Assembly: GCA_000507305.1 (NCBI GenBank)
Contig: DF240846.1
Location: 34,626 to 98,625, forward strand
DNA: 64,000 bases
Origin: Breviolum minutum Mf 1.05b.01
Lineage: Eukaryota; Sar; Dinophyceae; Suessiales; Symbiodiniaceae
Direction of reading: 5' to 3'
Of this stretch, positions 22,373 through 33,893 are shown in pieces. Within the stretch, counting starts at the first letter, position 1, and every line of letters begins with the position of its first letter. The notes under the pieces were generated by a model. It saw only the letters and a program-made list of their open reading frames with translations, made no database searches and was not told the DNA's origin. A program made the position numbers and the translations under genes.

Positions 22373-24298
22373 TACTTGGATTTGTTTGTTGACGATTGAG
22401 CCCTGGACATCCAAAATCCTCCAAATACCTGGTGAGTAGATGATTGAAGACCCCAAATATCTGGTCAGGAGATGTTTGAGGGTTCAAACACCGATCCTCA
22501 CAAGATATTTGGAAGACTAGGCTTATAGACGGGGTTGGTTCAACACTGATTGATGATTTACCATCTCTCCAACTATCATAGCACCTGAAAATGGATGGTT
22601 GGAAAACTACTTTCCTTTTGCGATGGCCGGGGCGAACTGTATAAAAATTCCCTTCAACATTCAACCAACCAGATCGATGATGGATGATTTTGCAGGACAC
22701 CTGCTGCCTTTTCGTTTGTCGTCATGGGAATCAAAGGCCACCCTGCCCAAGAAGTAAGGCCCGTATACTAAGGGATGATTAACCACCATGATCCCTAAAT
22801 AGTGCCTTAACAAGGTCATATTTCCTGGGAGGGTGGCATTGGAGGTACCCGAAGATTCTGATGAACTGATCCAAACAGTCTAGATGGACTAGTATGTTTG
22901 CTTAGAGACCCTGGAGGATTTATACTACACACCCTTTCCAAACAATGCATGTATGGTACTTTCACATGTACCATAATATATGAATGGTTGACTTTTACTG
23001 AGAAATCTGGATATGTACTCATTCATACTTCAGAATATGTGCCTACAATACTGTGTCATTTGTAAGGTCGATAAAAAAGGTAAGACTAACCAGTTCCATG
23101 AATGGTATGGGCAAAGGATTCCTACTCCAAGTTGAAGATTGTCACTAATTGCTTGAAATAAACCCCCGAAAACCAACGGCTGGAACCCGAAAATCTGGCC
23201 AAATTACATGTTCATCAATCTATTTCCCTTCCTCAGCTACCTTTTGGGGGCCCAGGTCGAGGTCGCTATGATTTGCCCAGAAAAATGATGATTTCGAAAA
23301 TAATTTTGCTCTTTCGGAAAGGATGATTTTCAAGTTCCAAGCGATAAGTTTTCGGGGGGTGAACTTTTCATTTTTGCCAACAAGTTTCTTTGGTGGGATC
23401 CTGAAAAAAAAGAAAATCATCCTTATAGAAACAAACCTCCGCATCAAAAGTCATTGAATTCATCCATAAGTGTCACGAAATATTACCAACCCAAACAAAA
23501 TGCCCCTATTTTTTGGGGGGAGAAAATCCTTCAAAATTTACCCAGACATTTTGGCTGCTTTGTTGTGAATTTTCTCTCAAAAAGAGGGTCCCACTGAATG
23601 ATTTTCTTTGCATCCACTTCCAACATGAGCAAAAAAAACAACTTCTTACTTTCCAATTGAATCCAGGTTGTTTAATAGGGATGCTTATAATATCTAGAAT
23701 AGTTTTTGACATAATCCGCACATAACTGGGTAGTATTTCATCCATGAATAATACCTTCAACAACCAGGGGCCCTATTTTTCATTGCTCACATCGAACCGA
23801 GTCACATCTTGAAATGCTAAGGGAATGATCCACCTTATCAGGCAACGTTGCACGGTGATGGAAGCCCTGAAAAAGTATCCACGGGGAGAAACAACGCGGT
23901 AAATAGGCGGGTGGATATACGTACATATATATATTGATCCAGAATATATAAATTTAAATCAACCCACATCACATATTTATAATGTCTATATATATAATAT
24001 ATGTAAATAAACATACATACAGATATACATTGACATATTCAATGTATATGGTCTATTAAATGTCTAACTACCTACATTTGGGTAGCTTAGTGTGGTAAAA
24101 GTAGGTATGTAGACCATGCATTGACTATACGTACGGGATTGTGCTCTGTATATGGTGACTGTTACTGGATGGGGGGTAGTTCCAAGGTATACTGTATGCT
24201 TAACTATAGAGCCTTTACATCCGGTAAAATCAAGACCATACAAAAAAACATCCCTGGACCGGCAAGAGGGGCCCCGTCACGATCGCTGTAAATGAAGT
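22373..24298. other. No gene seen
   Basis: Repeat-derived, AT-rich. Includes a TA-rich stretch at 23920-24070. No exon with a good frame and splice sites. Confidence 0.35.
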
Positions 24299-24415
24299 TA
24301 TGGGGCCCCTATAAATGGCCGAAAATAAATGGGTAACGGGTGTTATTTCAGCCCTACAAGTGGAATTAAGTGGAGTTGTTTCACCCCATAAGCTGGTTTT
24401 ACGGGGCCCATCTTG
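24299..24415. mobile_element. F2 inverted-repeat element
   Basis: GGGGCCCCTATAAATGGCCG at one side and ACGGGGCCCATCTTGTGGG at the other. Its donor position is mutated (ATGGGC instead of GTGGGC). Confidence 0.6.
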
Positions 24416-24787
24416 TGGGATTGGAATGCGAAAGTTCTTCAATCTACAGTAGCTCTGAATAAGCAACTCTGATTAGAAGGTGGGCCGCTACCAATTTATG
24501 AATGAGATTATAACTATATATATAACTCCTTAATAGTAGGGTGAATTCTCCAGTTACTCATTTATATAAGGCCATTTATGAGGGTTGTAACCCCATTTAT
24601 AACTAGTAGGCGCCCACATTGGAGGACCACACTCACCACATGAGGCATGACTGGATGTTTAATTCCTTCCCCACCTTTGGCTACCTTTTTTTGGCGACAA
24701 ATTTGCCGCTACTTGGTGCGAAAATGCTAGTGATCCTAACTAGGCTGAAGTTGGCTTATAATCAACATAAATCAACCGTGTCGTGAC

Positions 24788-24841
24788 CTTGCTGATCCAG
24801 CCAACAAACTCCTCACGGTGCAAGGTGATGCCTCTGGCCTT
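24788..24841 (-). CDS. Small exon, unrecognised
   Basis: Eighteen codons (KARGITLHREEFVGWISK) between a CAG acceptor and an AAG|GTCACG donor, phase 0 at both ends. It probably belongs with the finger exon at 25054. Confidence 0.55.
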
Positions 24842-25053
24842 CTGCCACGAGCCGTTCAATCAAGTATCCTGTGTTTCAGGCGGAGCCTGAGCTTCCTTGC
24901 TCCACAATGCTCCACATCTGCCACGTGCGGCAGACGTATCGTCGAAAATGACCGAAAAAGGGAAAGAACATGCCAAGTAACAGAAACGCCCGGCCCTGCT
25001 TCTTACCAGAAGCGTAAACGTGAGGGAAAAGTGCACAGCCATGTTTCGGACAC

Positions 25054-25185
25054 CTTCCCCATTTTGCACTTGTCTGCTGCTCCTCTTGCTGCGGGAGAAT
25101 GTCGCGACTGCTGATGCTGCTCTACGGCGGCAGCATGGTTAGCCACTTTCTGTCCACAATGCTGACAATTTTGTCGTGAGCCCAA
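25054..25185 (-). CDS. C2H2-like zinc finger exon
   Basis: Forty-four codons in phase 0, from a GAG acceptor to an AAG|GTGTCC donor. The sequence NCQHCGQKVANHAAAVEQHQ followed by QSRH gives Cys-x2-Cys-x13-His-x4-His, close to a classical C2H2 finger although the usual hydrophobic core residues are poor. Target and gene identity are unknown. Neighbouring minus-strand exons at 24788 and 25552 may be the same gene. Confidence 0.55.
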
Positions 25186-25551
25186 CTCACTAAGTAGTTA
25201 CGATCACTACCATTTGAGCTACCACGTACCTGTTACATGATCTTTAGATCCTGGCAAGTCCAAACACAAATGGCACCAACTCGCAAAAAACCATGAAACG
25301 GACCATCAAATAGAAATTTCAATTTGACACCTGCAAAAAACACGTCCTAAGCCCTCTGCTTTTTCAGGGTGCGGTCATTTTTAAGGTACTAAACATTTGT
25401 CATCCCCTAAAATTTAGAGGGCGATTGGCTGAGTGAGCCAAACATCTGCTTCACAGAGCGTTGGAACACGCAATCATCTCAACCCTTCCATGTACCTAGT
25501 AGAAGATCGTCGTAGAGCTGGAGCCCTTGTAGTTGCAGCCAGATCATCGAC

Positions 25552-25626
25552 GTATCAGGTGAAGCCACAGGACGCCCACACGCTCCAAAATCACAAGTGC
25601 TTCATCTAGCACTCTGAACTTCGAAG
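25552..25626 (-). CDS. Exon, unrecognised, partly duplicated nearby
   Basis: Reads FRVLDEALVILERVGVLWLH after a TTACAG acceptor, with a possible GT donor at 25550. About 50 bp of it is copied with changes at 25704-25755, where the frame is broken. Confidence 0.5.
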
Positions 25627-26057
25627 CTGTAACAGCAGGGACACATATGTCCGACTGAAAAAAATGTCCCTTGGCGCGGTTTTTTCTTGCAGGCAACGGC
25701 AACCGCAACGCATCAACGTATCAAGTCACAGGACGACCGCACACTCCAAAATCACACCGTATCAAACGCACCACTCCAGCACCGATGAAAAATTAAACGT
25801 AAAAGGCCCACTGAAATGCAAAGGTTGGATGGCACATTGTTCAACCCCATCTATTGCTCATTTGCTCATCACGATTCGCATGGCCCAGGATATATTCACC
25901 ATTTCCGCTTCTTAAAAACCCAGACTTCTTTTGTTCCTTGGATCGAAAAAATATGCGTAAAAGCAGAATTATCTGCGCTCAACACCCATCTGGTTGTTCA
26001 TTTCTTTGTCATTTTCTATCCCATATGATCCATCGGACTGGTAAAGATACCTTCGCC

Positions 26058-26142
26058 AAATGTTGATTTTGGTAAATGAACATACCACACATGGATCCTA
26101 TGGGTATGGAACCAAAAATATTGAAATATGGATCATGAGCAT
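26058..26142. mobile_element. F9-related element
   Basis: GATCCATCGG near one end and ATGGATCCTATGGG at the other, with GGTAAATGAACATACCA inside, match the F9 style. Confidence 0.45.
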
Positions 26143-26310
26143 CCCCAGATGATGTAAAGAAGCACATATTCATCACAATTCGCCACCGAAAGCTGTTTTT
26201 CAGACACCAAGGTGCCCCAGGATCACACCACAAACCCAAACGATGAGAGTGTCCAGGATGTGCTGGCGCGGATGTAGGCAGGAGGCCAACAAAAGATACA
26301 TATGAGGCCT

Positions 26311-26311
26311 G

Positions 26312-26365
<54 letters not shown>

Positions 26366-26391
26366 GGTTGTCGTTGTCGTTGTGGTTGTGG

Positions 26392-26446
<55 letters not shown>

Positions 26447-26447
26447 C

Positions 26448-26509
<62 letters not shown>

Positions 26510-26535
26510 GGTTGTCGTTGTCGTTGTGGTTGTGG

Positions 26536-26575
<40 letters not shown>

Positions 26576-26644
26576 CGTTGTCGTTGTTGTCGTTGTCGTT
26601 GTTGTTGTTCTTGTTCTTGTTGTTGTTGTTGTTGTTGTTGTCGT

Positions 26645-26702
<58 letters not shown>

Positions 26703-26703
26703 G
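26311..26703. repeat. Long (TTG)n array, about 390 bp
   Basis: Almost pure TTG on the plus strand, with scattered TCG and TGG variants in a repeating pattern. Long ORFs in it (poly-Leu, poly-Val, poly-Gln, poly-Asn) are repeat translations, not genes. Confidence 0.95.
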
Positions 26704-26869
26704 GCGGCCCAAAAAACAAAACAAACCAAACGCTCACAGTGCACAAAGTGATGTTAAAAGAAGGTCATCCAACAACAAGGGCCATATTAACACCAAACCC
26801 TGGGCCAAGGGAGTTGGTTGGATTCATTTTTGTCAAAGATCAAGGTGTTATTATCATTTCAATCATTTC

Positions 26870-26972
26870 CCATGGGATTCATGGAACTGGCATATTTACC
26901 TGCATTTGGATGATATTTATGGATTTTATGGTAAATGTAAGTACATATACCATACATAAGTCCTATGGCTTT
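26870..26972. mobile_element. F9 element
   Basis: CCCATGGGATTCATGG and CATAAGTCCTATGG ends with the GTAAATGTAAGTACATATAC interior of F9. Confidence 0.5.
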
Positions 26973-27442
26973 GGAACCAAATGGTTTTTCAAGTCATCAT
27001 TGGTATTGAGTTGAAAACTGATGGGCCCCCCAAAGAACACATCTTTTGCATTGTTCGGATTCCACCCCCAACAAAATGCCTTGCAGCCATATTTTGAGGG
27101 ATGATAAACATGTTCCGGGGGTATGTTGGATTTCGCAAAGAAACAACATGTGCCAGGCAATTCTGAAAACTTGGGGTAAACAATACGTGACCAAAACTTA
27201 AGAGGTTGTATAAATGACCAACCCAACCATCCGGGAATCAAATTGGGTCACCAATTGAATCATATCATCTGGTCAGTTGTGATTGACCTAAGAAAGAATT
27301 GATGGAATGAAGAAAAACCGGATTTTGCAGAACCTGGGATACGACAACCAGCATGGGCCCCCCAATGCCACGTTTCCCGCCAGGAAATTGCCCGCCTTAT
27401 TGGGAGGTACCCGTAAATTGCCACGTCATTGGGATCAACTAC

Positions 27443-27492
27443 CTGTTGCTCAACTGCTTCGATCCTTACAAGGTGGCCGTCATCAGTTAGAA
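27443..27492 (-). CDS. Small exon, unrecognised
   Basis: Sixteen full codons (LTDDGHLVRIEAVEQQ) between a CACTAG acceptor and a CAG|GTAGTT donor. The intron that follows begins with an F14-type sequence (CCACGT, TTATTGGGAGG). The frame is also open past the donor. Confidence 0.5.
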
Positions 27493-28278
27493 CTAGTGAA
27501 ATAACTCCACTTATAGGAGGAAATTACCACCAGTTGCCCATTTTTTTCGGCCGTTAAAGGATTATAACCCTACAATGAATAAAAAAACAACAACCCTCAA
27601 AGATTCCACCAAGCTCGGGAAATAGCCGGCCGCAAGGGATTATTGAGGAACAATGATTTTTTGGGAGATGACCATTTTTTGGCCAACAATCAGACTCCCG
27701 GCTCCCCGCCTCCGCCTGTAAGGGCCAGAAGTATCCCTTCCCATCTTTCAACACACCTGACAAAAAATAACGCCAAACATGAGAACCACCTAGGGATAAT
27801 GTTGGTGTCTTTGTTTCAGATGTTGTTTTGTTGTTTTTTGTGAACGTGTATCATTATGCAATTGTCTGATATTGCTAGATTTATTGGAAATATCTCATAT
27901 ATATCTCATCCAACTAGAACTACTTGCGGTAAAGCAATACTACATTGTGGCTGTGGAGTGTTTGCACGTAACCCAGCAGTGCCCCAAAAATTTCTAATGC
28001 TAAGACTTAAGTTTGCATGCAATGACAATGACAGCAGGTTGCGCCCGAAGGATATAGTGATACCTTTGACGGAAGAAATCCTGTACCAGTTGATAGGATT
28101 GAAAAATCGCCATTTTCAACAGGAAATACATCTTCAAATGGTGGACGTTCAATTGCCATGTTAGTAAAAATTAAAAACAGCGCCCACACCAAAGGTTCCA
28201 GAGACAATTGATTTTTTTGTGTGACAAAAAGTTGATATTTACGTGATATAACCCTGTACTCATGACCTGATGTAAATA

Positions 28279-28394
28279 TGACATACACCCCCCCAAACTA
28301 ACATGGAAACTGAAAATCACCGTTTGAAAAGAATATCATCTCCCAACTCTCCATTTTTCCGCTTCCAGCCCTTAGTTTCTGGGGAGTATTACTT
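28279..28394. mobile_element. F4 inverted-repeat element
   Basis: CCCAAACTAACATGGAAACT pairs with CAGCCCTTAGTTTCTGGGG; the middle has the family word CATCTCCCAACTCTCCAT. Confidence 0.55.
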
Positions 28395-28422
28395 GCCATA
28401 AAGTCATAAAGAAATCACCCCT

Positions 28423-28506
28423 TCATGGGCTGATGGCCGAGCGACGCAAGATCCATTCGACCAAAAAGGCAAACACGAAGAGCTGATTCATCACTTCATA
28501 GAAGAC
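28423..28506 (-). CDS. Terminal exon with membrane-like segment
   Basis: Twenty-seven codons and a TGA after a CACAG acceptor: VFYEVMNQLFVFAFLVEWIL and then RR. The sequence is hydrophobic with acidic residues and could be a transmembrane helix end; I do not assign a family. Confidence 0.5.
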   Translation of the reverse strand, partial: VFYEVMNQLFVFAFLVEWILRRSAISP

Positions 28507-28898
28507 CTGTGGGTGGATGTCCCCGGACGGAACTTAGGATCAATGTTTTGTAAATGTATGATTTCACCTTCTTTTAAATGGTGTATAATATATTGGGGTT
28601 ATAACCCACTGATCTTCAACTTCCAACCGGACATCCAACTGTGCCAAAACTCTTTCAGGTCCACACAATGGAGCTGGATCTATTTCCCCTATATTGAAAT
28701 AGTGAAAGGGGCCCCAACCCTGGTGATCACAGGGCGCCGCCGTCTTGGATGAAGATCGGGCGGCCCCTTTCGCGCTTCCGCTTCTGGGGCAGCCCACCAG
28801 CTCGTGTGTCTCCCTGCCGCACAGACTGCCCATGGATCCATCTGAAACACAGCCGTGCAGCGCGCCACGCTCCCAAGATCTTGGACTAAATTACGATA

Positions 28899-29288
28899 TC
28901 AATCAAAGCCGGTCCTGCGCGTCATCGATTGTGACAGAGTGCCCTTGCAAAGTGCCAGGGCTGGTCTCCGTAGCCAGAACGCAGCCGCCGCCACAATCCA
29001 AAATGATATGCTGCTCAGAGCTCTCCCCAGGGCTCCCTTTCCATGCTGCTGCAGCGCCTCTGACCCGGCACTGTCTTCATTCCCCGATGTATCTGGAAGA
29101 GATTCCAACAAGCCTGGTTTGCAGCTGCAATGACATTGCCAAACCGGGCGACAGTGCAACAACCAGCCAATGTACCCTCCTCCAGCCTCCGCGCTCTCTT
29201 CCTCACCATTTCGCAAGGGTAGCGGGTCCCCGTCGTCGACCAGCAACAGCTGTCTTTGATGGTCCTTGAGGAGAAAGGACCCGAACGA
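28899..29288 (-). CDS. GC-rich open exon, unrecognised
   Basis: The minus strand is open from a TCTAG acceptor at 29289 through to 28899 (GSFLLKDHQRQLLLVDDGDP near the start). The plus strand is also open over 28745-29269, so the evidence is composition and splice context only. It may contain an unseen intron at GTGAGG near 29218. Confidence 0.4.
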   Translation of the reverse strand, partial: SFGSFLLKDHQRQLLLVDDGDPLPLRNGEEESAEAGGGYIGWLLHCRPVWQCHCSCKPGLLESLPDTSGNEDSAGSEALQQHGKGALGRALSSISFWIVAAAAFWLRRPALALCKGTLSQSMTRRTGFD

Positions 29289-29431
29289 CTAGACTGACAA
29301 TACTTTAAGTCCTTCAAACAAACACAGGCGAACTTCTACATCGCAACTATGCTACATTCAACTATGATACTTCTAAGTGGTTTTTTCCACTCATACTCAT
29401 ACCGTCTTATGAATAAAATGCACGCCCATGC

Positions 29432-29835
29432 CTGAGTGACATGTTGCAGGGCCCGCCCAAACATCTCCACGTCTGACTGGAAGACGTAGATTGGATGGGC
29501 CTCCAGAACGAACCTGCACGATTTGTGGCAGGAAACCTGGACCTAACTCAAAAGAAAGCCGAACTGCGGCAAGTGACGACAGGCGTCTGGTCTTCTAATA
29601 CCAAATTGTCAAACTTCTGGATTTCCTTTCCTGAGCATGACGCCAAACGAGTACTTATGCATAGATATTCTGACGGGCTGCGCAAAGAAAAGGTGTGAAC
29701 ATTGCCAGCAATAATCTTGAAGCTAAAACACTCGCACCCTCGAGAGCTTGCACTCCGCCAAGCCATTGGCATCGCCACGCAAGAGGTACGTCAGTGCCTC
29801 AGGGGTTTTGAACGAAGTGAAAATAAAGCAGCCAG
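29432..29835 (-). CDS. Three in-phase exons of an unrecognised gene
   Basis: Exons 29738-29835, 29631-29677 and 29432-29513 join in phase. They encode FKTPEALTYLLRGDANGLAE, then PVRISMHKYSFGVML, then FVLEAHPIYVFQSDVEMFGR. Donors are GT, GA (CTCAG|GAAAGG) and GC (CAG|GCATGG), so all three donor types occur side by side. No family recognised. Confidence 0.58.
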
Positions 29836-29864
29836 CTGCGAACGGAATTCAGAAAGGAAACCAA

Positions 29865-30292
29865 CATCCAACAACCAACAACCGCCAGCCACAACCAGCA
29901 ACGCGACCAAAAAAGTCATTGAAGCAGCAAATGCAAAAGTAAAACGCGGCAAGAACAACACAACCAACAAACCACAACAAACAGCACACAACAACAAACA
30001 ACAAAAACGAACAAAAACAAGAACAGCTAACAACAACCAAACCAAAACACACCAGACACAGCAAACCAAAGCAAAACAAACAACACCAACACAATCCAGA
30101 CGCAACAAACCAAAGCAAAACAAACAAAACCGAAAGAACAACCAGCAACAACAAACAACAACCAACAACATATAGAAACAGACAGCACACAACAACAAAC
30201 AGCACACAACAACAAACAACAAACAACAACAAACAACAAACAACAACAAACAACCAACAACCAACAACCAACAACCAACAACAACCAACAAC

Positions 30293-30372
<80 letters not shown>

Positions 30373-30405
30373 CCAACAACTAACAAACAACAACGACGAC
30401 AACGA
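29865..30405. repeat. Strand-asymmetric A/C-only tract with pure (AAC)n core
   Basis: Over about 500 bp the plus strand is almost entirely A and C, first as irregular ACAACC/AAAACC words and then as a pure ACA array at about 30298-30371. It lies in the presumed intron between the exons at 30495 and 29835. ORFs here are low-complexity artefacts. Confidence 0.85.
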
Positions 30406-30494
30406 CAACGACGACAACAACAAGGACTACAACAGCCACCACACACAGCATGCAGCGAAAAGCATCAAAGTCAACGACAATGGGATATGTAAAC

Positions 30495-30610
30495 CGCAGG
30501 CTCGCCTTCGCGGACAATTTGGTCAAGTCCACCTCTGGCCGTGGACGGCCCGCATTTGTCGCAAGCGCACCTTCGCCGCGCAGGGCCCCCAACTCGTCTC
30601 CGAGTTGAAC
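30495..30610 (-). CDS. Exon, unrecognised
   Basis: Thirty-eight codons plus 2 nt after a TTCAG acceptor and before a GTTTAC donor; begins VQLGDELGALRGEGALATNA and continues RPRPEVDLTKLSAKASL. GC-rich and coding-like. Confidence 0.52.
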
Positions 30611-30793
30611 CTGAATGCAAACAAACAAATTCCTCCACCTATTATAGGTGTCAAAGCCATACCGACCAATACACACACAAGCGGGTTTGAGCCCTGCTTT
30701 TCGAACACATGCATTTTGGTTCAACTCCAGCAAGCGCTCCTTTGTCACCTAGATTCTTTGTGAATTTTCGGCTCTCCTGTGCATTGCTCTTTT

Positions 30794-31102
30794 TTACAGA
30801 TGCTGGTAGGGGCTTTCCACTACGCGTCGAAGCTTCACGTCCCATTCGGACGCAAAAGCGACGACACCCTGCATAGCTTCCTGTAGCTCTGTGGGCTCAC
30901 AACTTCCCAAATCGTTACCTGCCCATACACGGGTCAAGGAACGATACTGAAACTGGTGGAGCCATACAGACTGTGCAATCTGGAGGAAGTTACGGAACTT
31001 CCTCCGGTCGCTAAAGCTCGCGCCGCCGACCGGGTGCACGAGCACCCCTTGGCCGACGGCCTTCTGTACCAATTGCTGCGCTGCGGTACCTTCGTCATGC
31101 AC
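30794..31102 (-). CDS. SGNH-hydrolase-like domain exon (copy 1)
   Basis: The frame opens after a TTTGAG acceptor with VHDEGTAAQQL and contains HPVGGASF, FRNFLQIAQSVW and TRVWAGNDLG, then stops after YQHL. GGAS and AGND fit the positions of block II glycine and block III asparagine in SGNH/GDSL esterases. No block V Asp-x-x-His is present, so activity is doubtful or the His lies elsewhere. The exon at 43598-43918 is a paralogue starting at the same intron position. Family assignment is inference from motifs. Confidence 0.55.
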   Translation of the reverse strand: MHDEGTAAQQLVQKAVGQGVLVHPVGGASFSDRRKFRNFLQIAQSVWLHQFQYRSLTRVWAGNDLGSCEPTELQEAMQGVVAFASEWDVKLRRVVESPYQHL

Positions 31103-31327
31103 CTCAAACGACGCAGATACGGAAGTCAAAAACTGGGTCCGTGGTCCATCGTCCCCTGTTCAGGGCAGCATTCAAGGGTGATTATTTAAATACCATCAAG
31201 CACAGCATAAGGGAATGGTACTGCGAAACTACAATGATTCAGCCCGCGTGTATGCTGGCGCTGCGGCCGCAAACAGCAAACAACCAAACAACACTTCAAC
31301 GACAACAGCTGTAGCCAAGCTGCTTAC

Positions 31328-31466
31328 TGCATGGCAGTGTTGCCGGACTTTTTGTGGGCCCTCCTGTTCCGCTCCTAGAAGGGTCGTCAGCAATGAAAGC
31401 CCAGGTCGCCCAAGTGGAAAATGAAAACGCCGAGCCTTTGGCGTCAGGAAGGCATTCGGACCAAAG
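31328..31466 (-). CDS. Exon, unrecognised
   Basis: Forty-six codons after a CCACAG acceptor (LWSECLPDAKGSAFSFSTW) ending at a strong GTAAGC donor. It lies upstream of the SGNH-like exon and may be the same gene. Confidence 0.52.
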
Positions 31467-31589
31467 CTGTGGAGAGCCTTAACAAACAAACAAACAAACA
31501 AAAAAACAAGAACAAACAAACAATACAAAACCAAACAAATGACAAAACGATTGACAGAACAAGTGACAAAACGATTCACAAAACAAGTC

Positions 31590-31808
31590 ACAACAAACTG
31601 AGGTGTGGACCGCGCCGCGCAGTAGCCACTGTCTTAGCGACGGCGGCCTCTGCCCATAGCGCGGGTTTTGCCGCACCAAGGCAGGGTCAGCGGTCCCTTT
31701 TCACACAACGCCCCCCTGGGCCGAGCGGCGCATGAACCGCAAGTCTTGCGCCTTAGTTGCGAGGCCTGGGCCTTTCCAGCATCGCCAGCGACAGTGGCGC
31801 GTGCCACT
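31590..31808 (-). CDS. Two GC-rich candidate exons
   Basis: Minus-strand open pieces read GPGLATKAQDLRFMRRSAQ (about 31725-31808) and LVRQNPRYGQRPPSLRQWLL (about 31590-31690). Composition is coding-like, but boundaries are uncertain. Confidence 0.38.
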
Positions 31809-31989
31809 AGTTTTCAAATTGACAGTGACACATAGTTATCGCACACCCGGGACCTGTAATCCCCCAATTCGCCAACTATGTTTTTTATCAAATGTTTCCC
31901 TTCATTGCCTGTTGGTTAACAGGGGTGTGTTCCAAAGATGTGTTGAAACAAATTTTGACAGCCCAAAAATTTGAGCCACAGACCAACCC

Positions 31990-32084
31990 TGAGACCAGTC
32001 CTCACAGGTTCGTATGCCGTACGCCTGCAAATTTGGCCATTCTCTTGACAGATCGAAATGAACAGGCGCGAAGGGGGATGGAGG
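31990..32084 (-). CDS. Exon, unrecognised
   Basis: After a GAGTCAG acceptor: FAPVHFDLSREWPNLQAYGI, then RTCEDWSQ. The donor may be GC (CAG|GCGTAC) or a later site. Confidence 0.45.
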
Positions 32085-32329
32085 CTGACTCACCCAGAAA
32101 GCTGCGGGATAGCAACCATCCATCACCATGCAATATTTGACAGGCATTCGGGCTTCGCCCTCCAGCGCTTCACTGTTTCCATGGTTTCCGAGGGGGGGCC
32201 GTTCTGTTCACCGGTGCCGTTTATTTTTCCACCGGCTTCCCCCCCGAACTTAAATATATAATGTATTTTTTAAATTTTCTTTAAGTTGGGTTTTTACCTA
32301 AACTGAAATATATGTTTTTGCAACAAATG

Positions 32330-32466
32330 TATACCCTGGGGGTCCAAAGACCATTTAAAACAGTAGTCTGCCCTGGAATTGTTGATGAAATAAACCCTTC
32401 CAAAATTTTTAATGGTCTGTTCCAAAGTCGACTAGTTATTGAATGGTCTTTTCCAACACGCAAGGG
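32330..32466. mobile_element. F10 inverted-repeat element
   Basis: Contains CCTGGGGGTCCAAAGACCAT, CCTGGAATTGTTGATGAAAT and a complementary far end. The same family lies at 38023 and 51022. Confidence 0.6.
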
Positions 32467-32647
32467 TAGAGGCAAAAATAACCAATACATTGAGTATCTG
32501 GGAAATCTGTTCTTTTGTCCTAGGAACATGTCCAAGATACTGGAATGTCAGGCTGGAAACTGAGGAACTAGGTACGAGGAGTAAGATGGAGTAAGTAGGG
32601 TACTTACTGCCCTTTTGAGTAGGTTGCAAGCTTTGCAAGTTTAATTG

Positions 32648-32736
32648 GAGCATGGTTTGGATTCCTAGGATCCCCTTAAGAAAGGGATTGGGATTCTTAG
32701 GGGTATCCCTAGAATCCCAAACCAACAATTAACCAT
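32648..32736. mobile_element. F8 inverted-repeat element
   Basis: TGGTTTGGATTCCTAGGATC pairs with CCTAGAATCCCAAACCA. Its centre GAAAGGGATTGGGATTCTTA is shared with 46495-46632. Confidence 0.7.
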
Positions 32737-32759
32737 TAGCCGATAAGTGTATACGTATT

Positions 32760-32882
32760 ACCCTCCCTAAAACTAACAGCACAAGCCCCTGAAAATAGGC
32801 CTTTTGACCCAAAAGGAAAGGATCATCTTCCAACCATCATTTTTCAAAGGTGAACTGTTAGTTTTGGGTTGGGTATCTATTT
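32760..32882. mobile_element. F4 inverted-repeat element
   Basis: CCCTAAAACTAACAG and CTGTTAGTTTTGGG terminal repeats with the family core ATCATCTTCCAACCATCAT. Confidence 0.65.
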
Positions 32883-33014
32883 CTGAAGTTGGTCCCATGG
32901 CTTTATGAACCTTTGAGACCCCACCCTTGTGTTCATAGAGTCGTCGCAAGCTCAACTTATCCCTAAATATCCAAGTACAAAGGGACACGCACCTTCTGAC
33001 TAGGCATTTAGATG

Positions 33015-33165
33015 TCTACGATTTGGTGGCTCATGAGTAGTTTTAAGTTGGGTTCTAAGTATAATCAACCCCTGCAAGTTGGTTGACACAAGTCCCCTTA
33101 TTAATTGGATTATAACCCAACTTACCAACAAAATAACTAGGTACAAACTACCATGAGCCGTCAAG
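33015..33165. mobile_element. Inverted-repeat element, separate family
   Basis: GGCTCATGAGTAGTTTTAAG opposite ACAAACTACCATGAGCC, with AAGTTGGG and CCCAACTT inside. No other full copy was noticed. Confidence 0.45.
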
Positions 33166-33339
33166 TAGGGTATAATTGAAGCTACATTCATCACCCCAGT
33201 TATGGGCAAGTCTGCGTAACCATTGACATTTGTTTGCATCTACCACCGTTATAGAGGGGGGGCCCAATGAGTGGCATGATCATCCAAGAAATGTAACGCC
33301 AGGTAAAATCTATTTGGAGGTCTCTTTGGAGGTTAATAT

Positions 33340-33445
33340 CTAAATGGTTAGTTAAGTGGGGTATATCCCCAATATACTCCATTTACAAGTAGGTTATAAC
33401 ACATTTACCAACCATTGATCCTTGCCCAACGGGACATCCAAGTAT
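33340..33445. mobile_element. F6-related element
   Basis: Ends with AACGGGACATCCAAG and carries the AAGTAGGTTATAAC interior of F6; the other end is degraded. Confidence 0.45.
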
Positions 33446-33777
33446 GTCAAACGTAGGAAGTTACACTCCCCACGCACCCTTGTGGGTGTGGGGACCCTAC
33501 CATCATACAGTGTTTAAGTGGATGTCACGATGCATGTTGAACCCCATCCTTACTCAGTTTCAAGGGACAATTGGGTGTACCCCTAACAGTGTACCCATGG
33601 TATCTATTCTGTTCTCTAGGGATTCTTGGGGATGAAATAAAACATAAATACTCACTATATAGGGATTTTATTATAGGGGGCCCACGTTGGATCGGGGTAC
33701 ATAACTGCCTATCCCCTGACAGTTGGTCCTTGCTTTGATGGTGCCTCATATATAAGTCAGTAAGTATCCCTTCAAAG

Positions 33778-33893
33778 GCATATACACCCCGGAAGATTAA
33801 CATGGAACCTGAGAATACACCCTGGAAAATGAAAATCATCTTCCAACACCATTTTCAGGCTCTATGTTAATCTTCGGGTGTGTACCACTTCTA
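33778..33893. mobile_element. F4 inverted-repeat element
   Basis: TACACCCCGGAAGATTAACA and TGTTAATCTTCGGGTGTGTA are near-perfect terminal repeats. Confidence 0.75.

Noticed and set aside
26302..26751. Long ORFs of Leu, Val, Gln, Asn or Thr runs over the TTG array
   Set aside because: All are translations of a microsatellite with no flanking coding sequence or splice support. The same holds at 29791-30446 and 61059-61695.
28745..29269. 174-residue plus-strand ORF
   Set aside because: Cys/Pro/Ser-rich composition and no splice context. The minus strand is at least as good and agrees with the strand of all neighbours.
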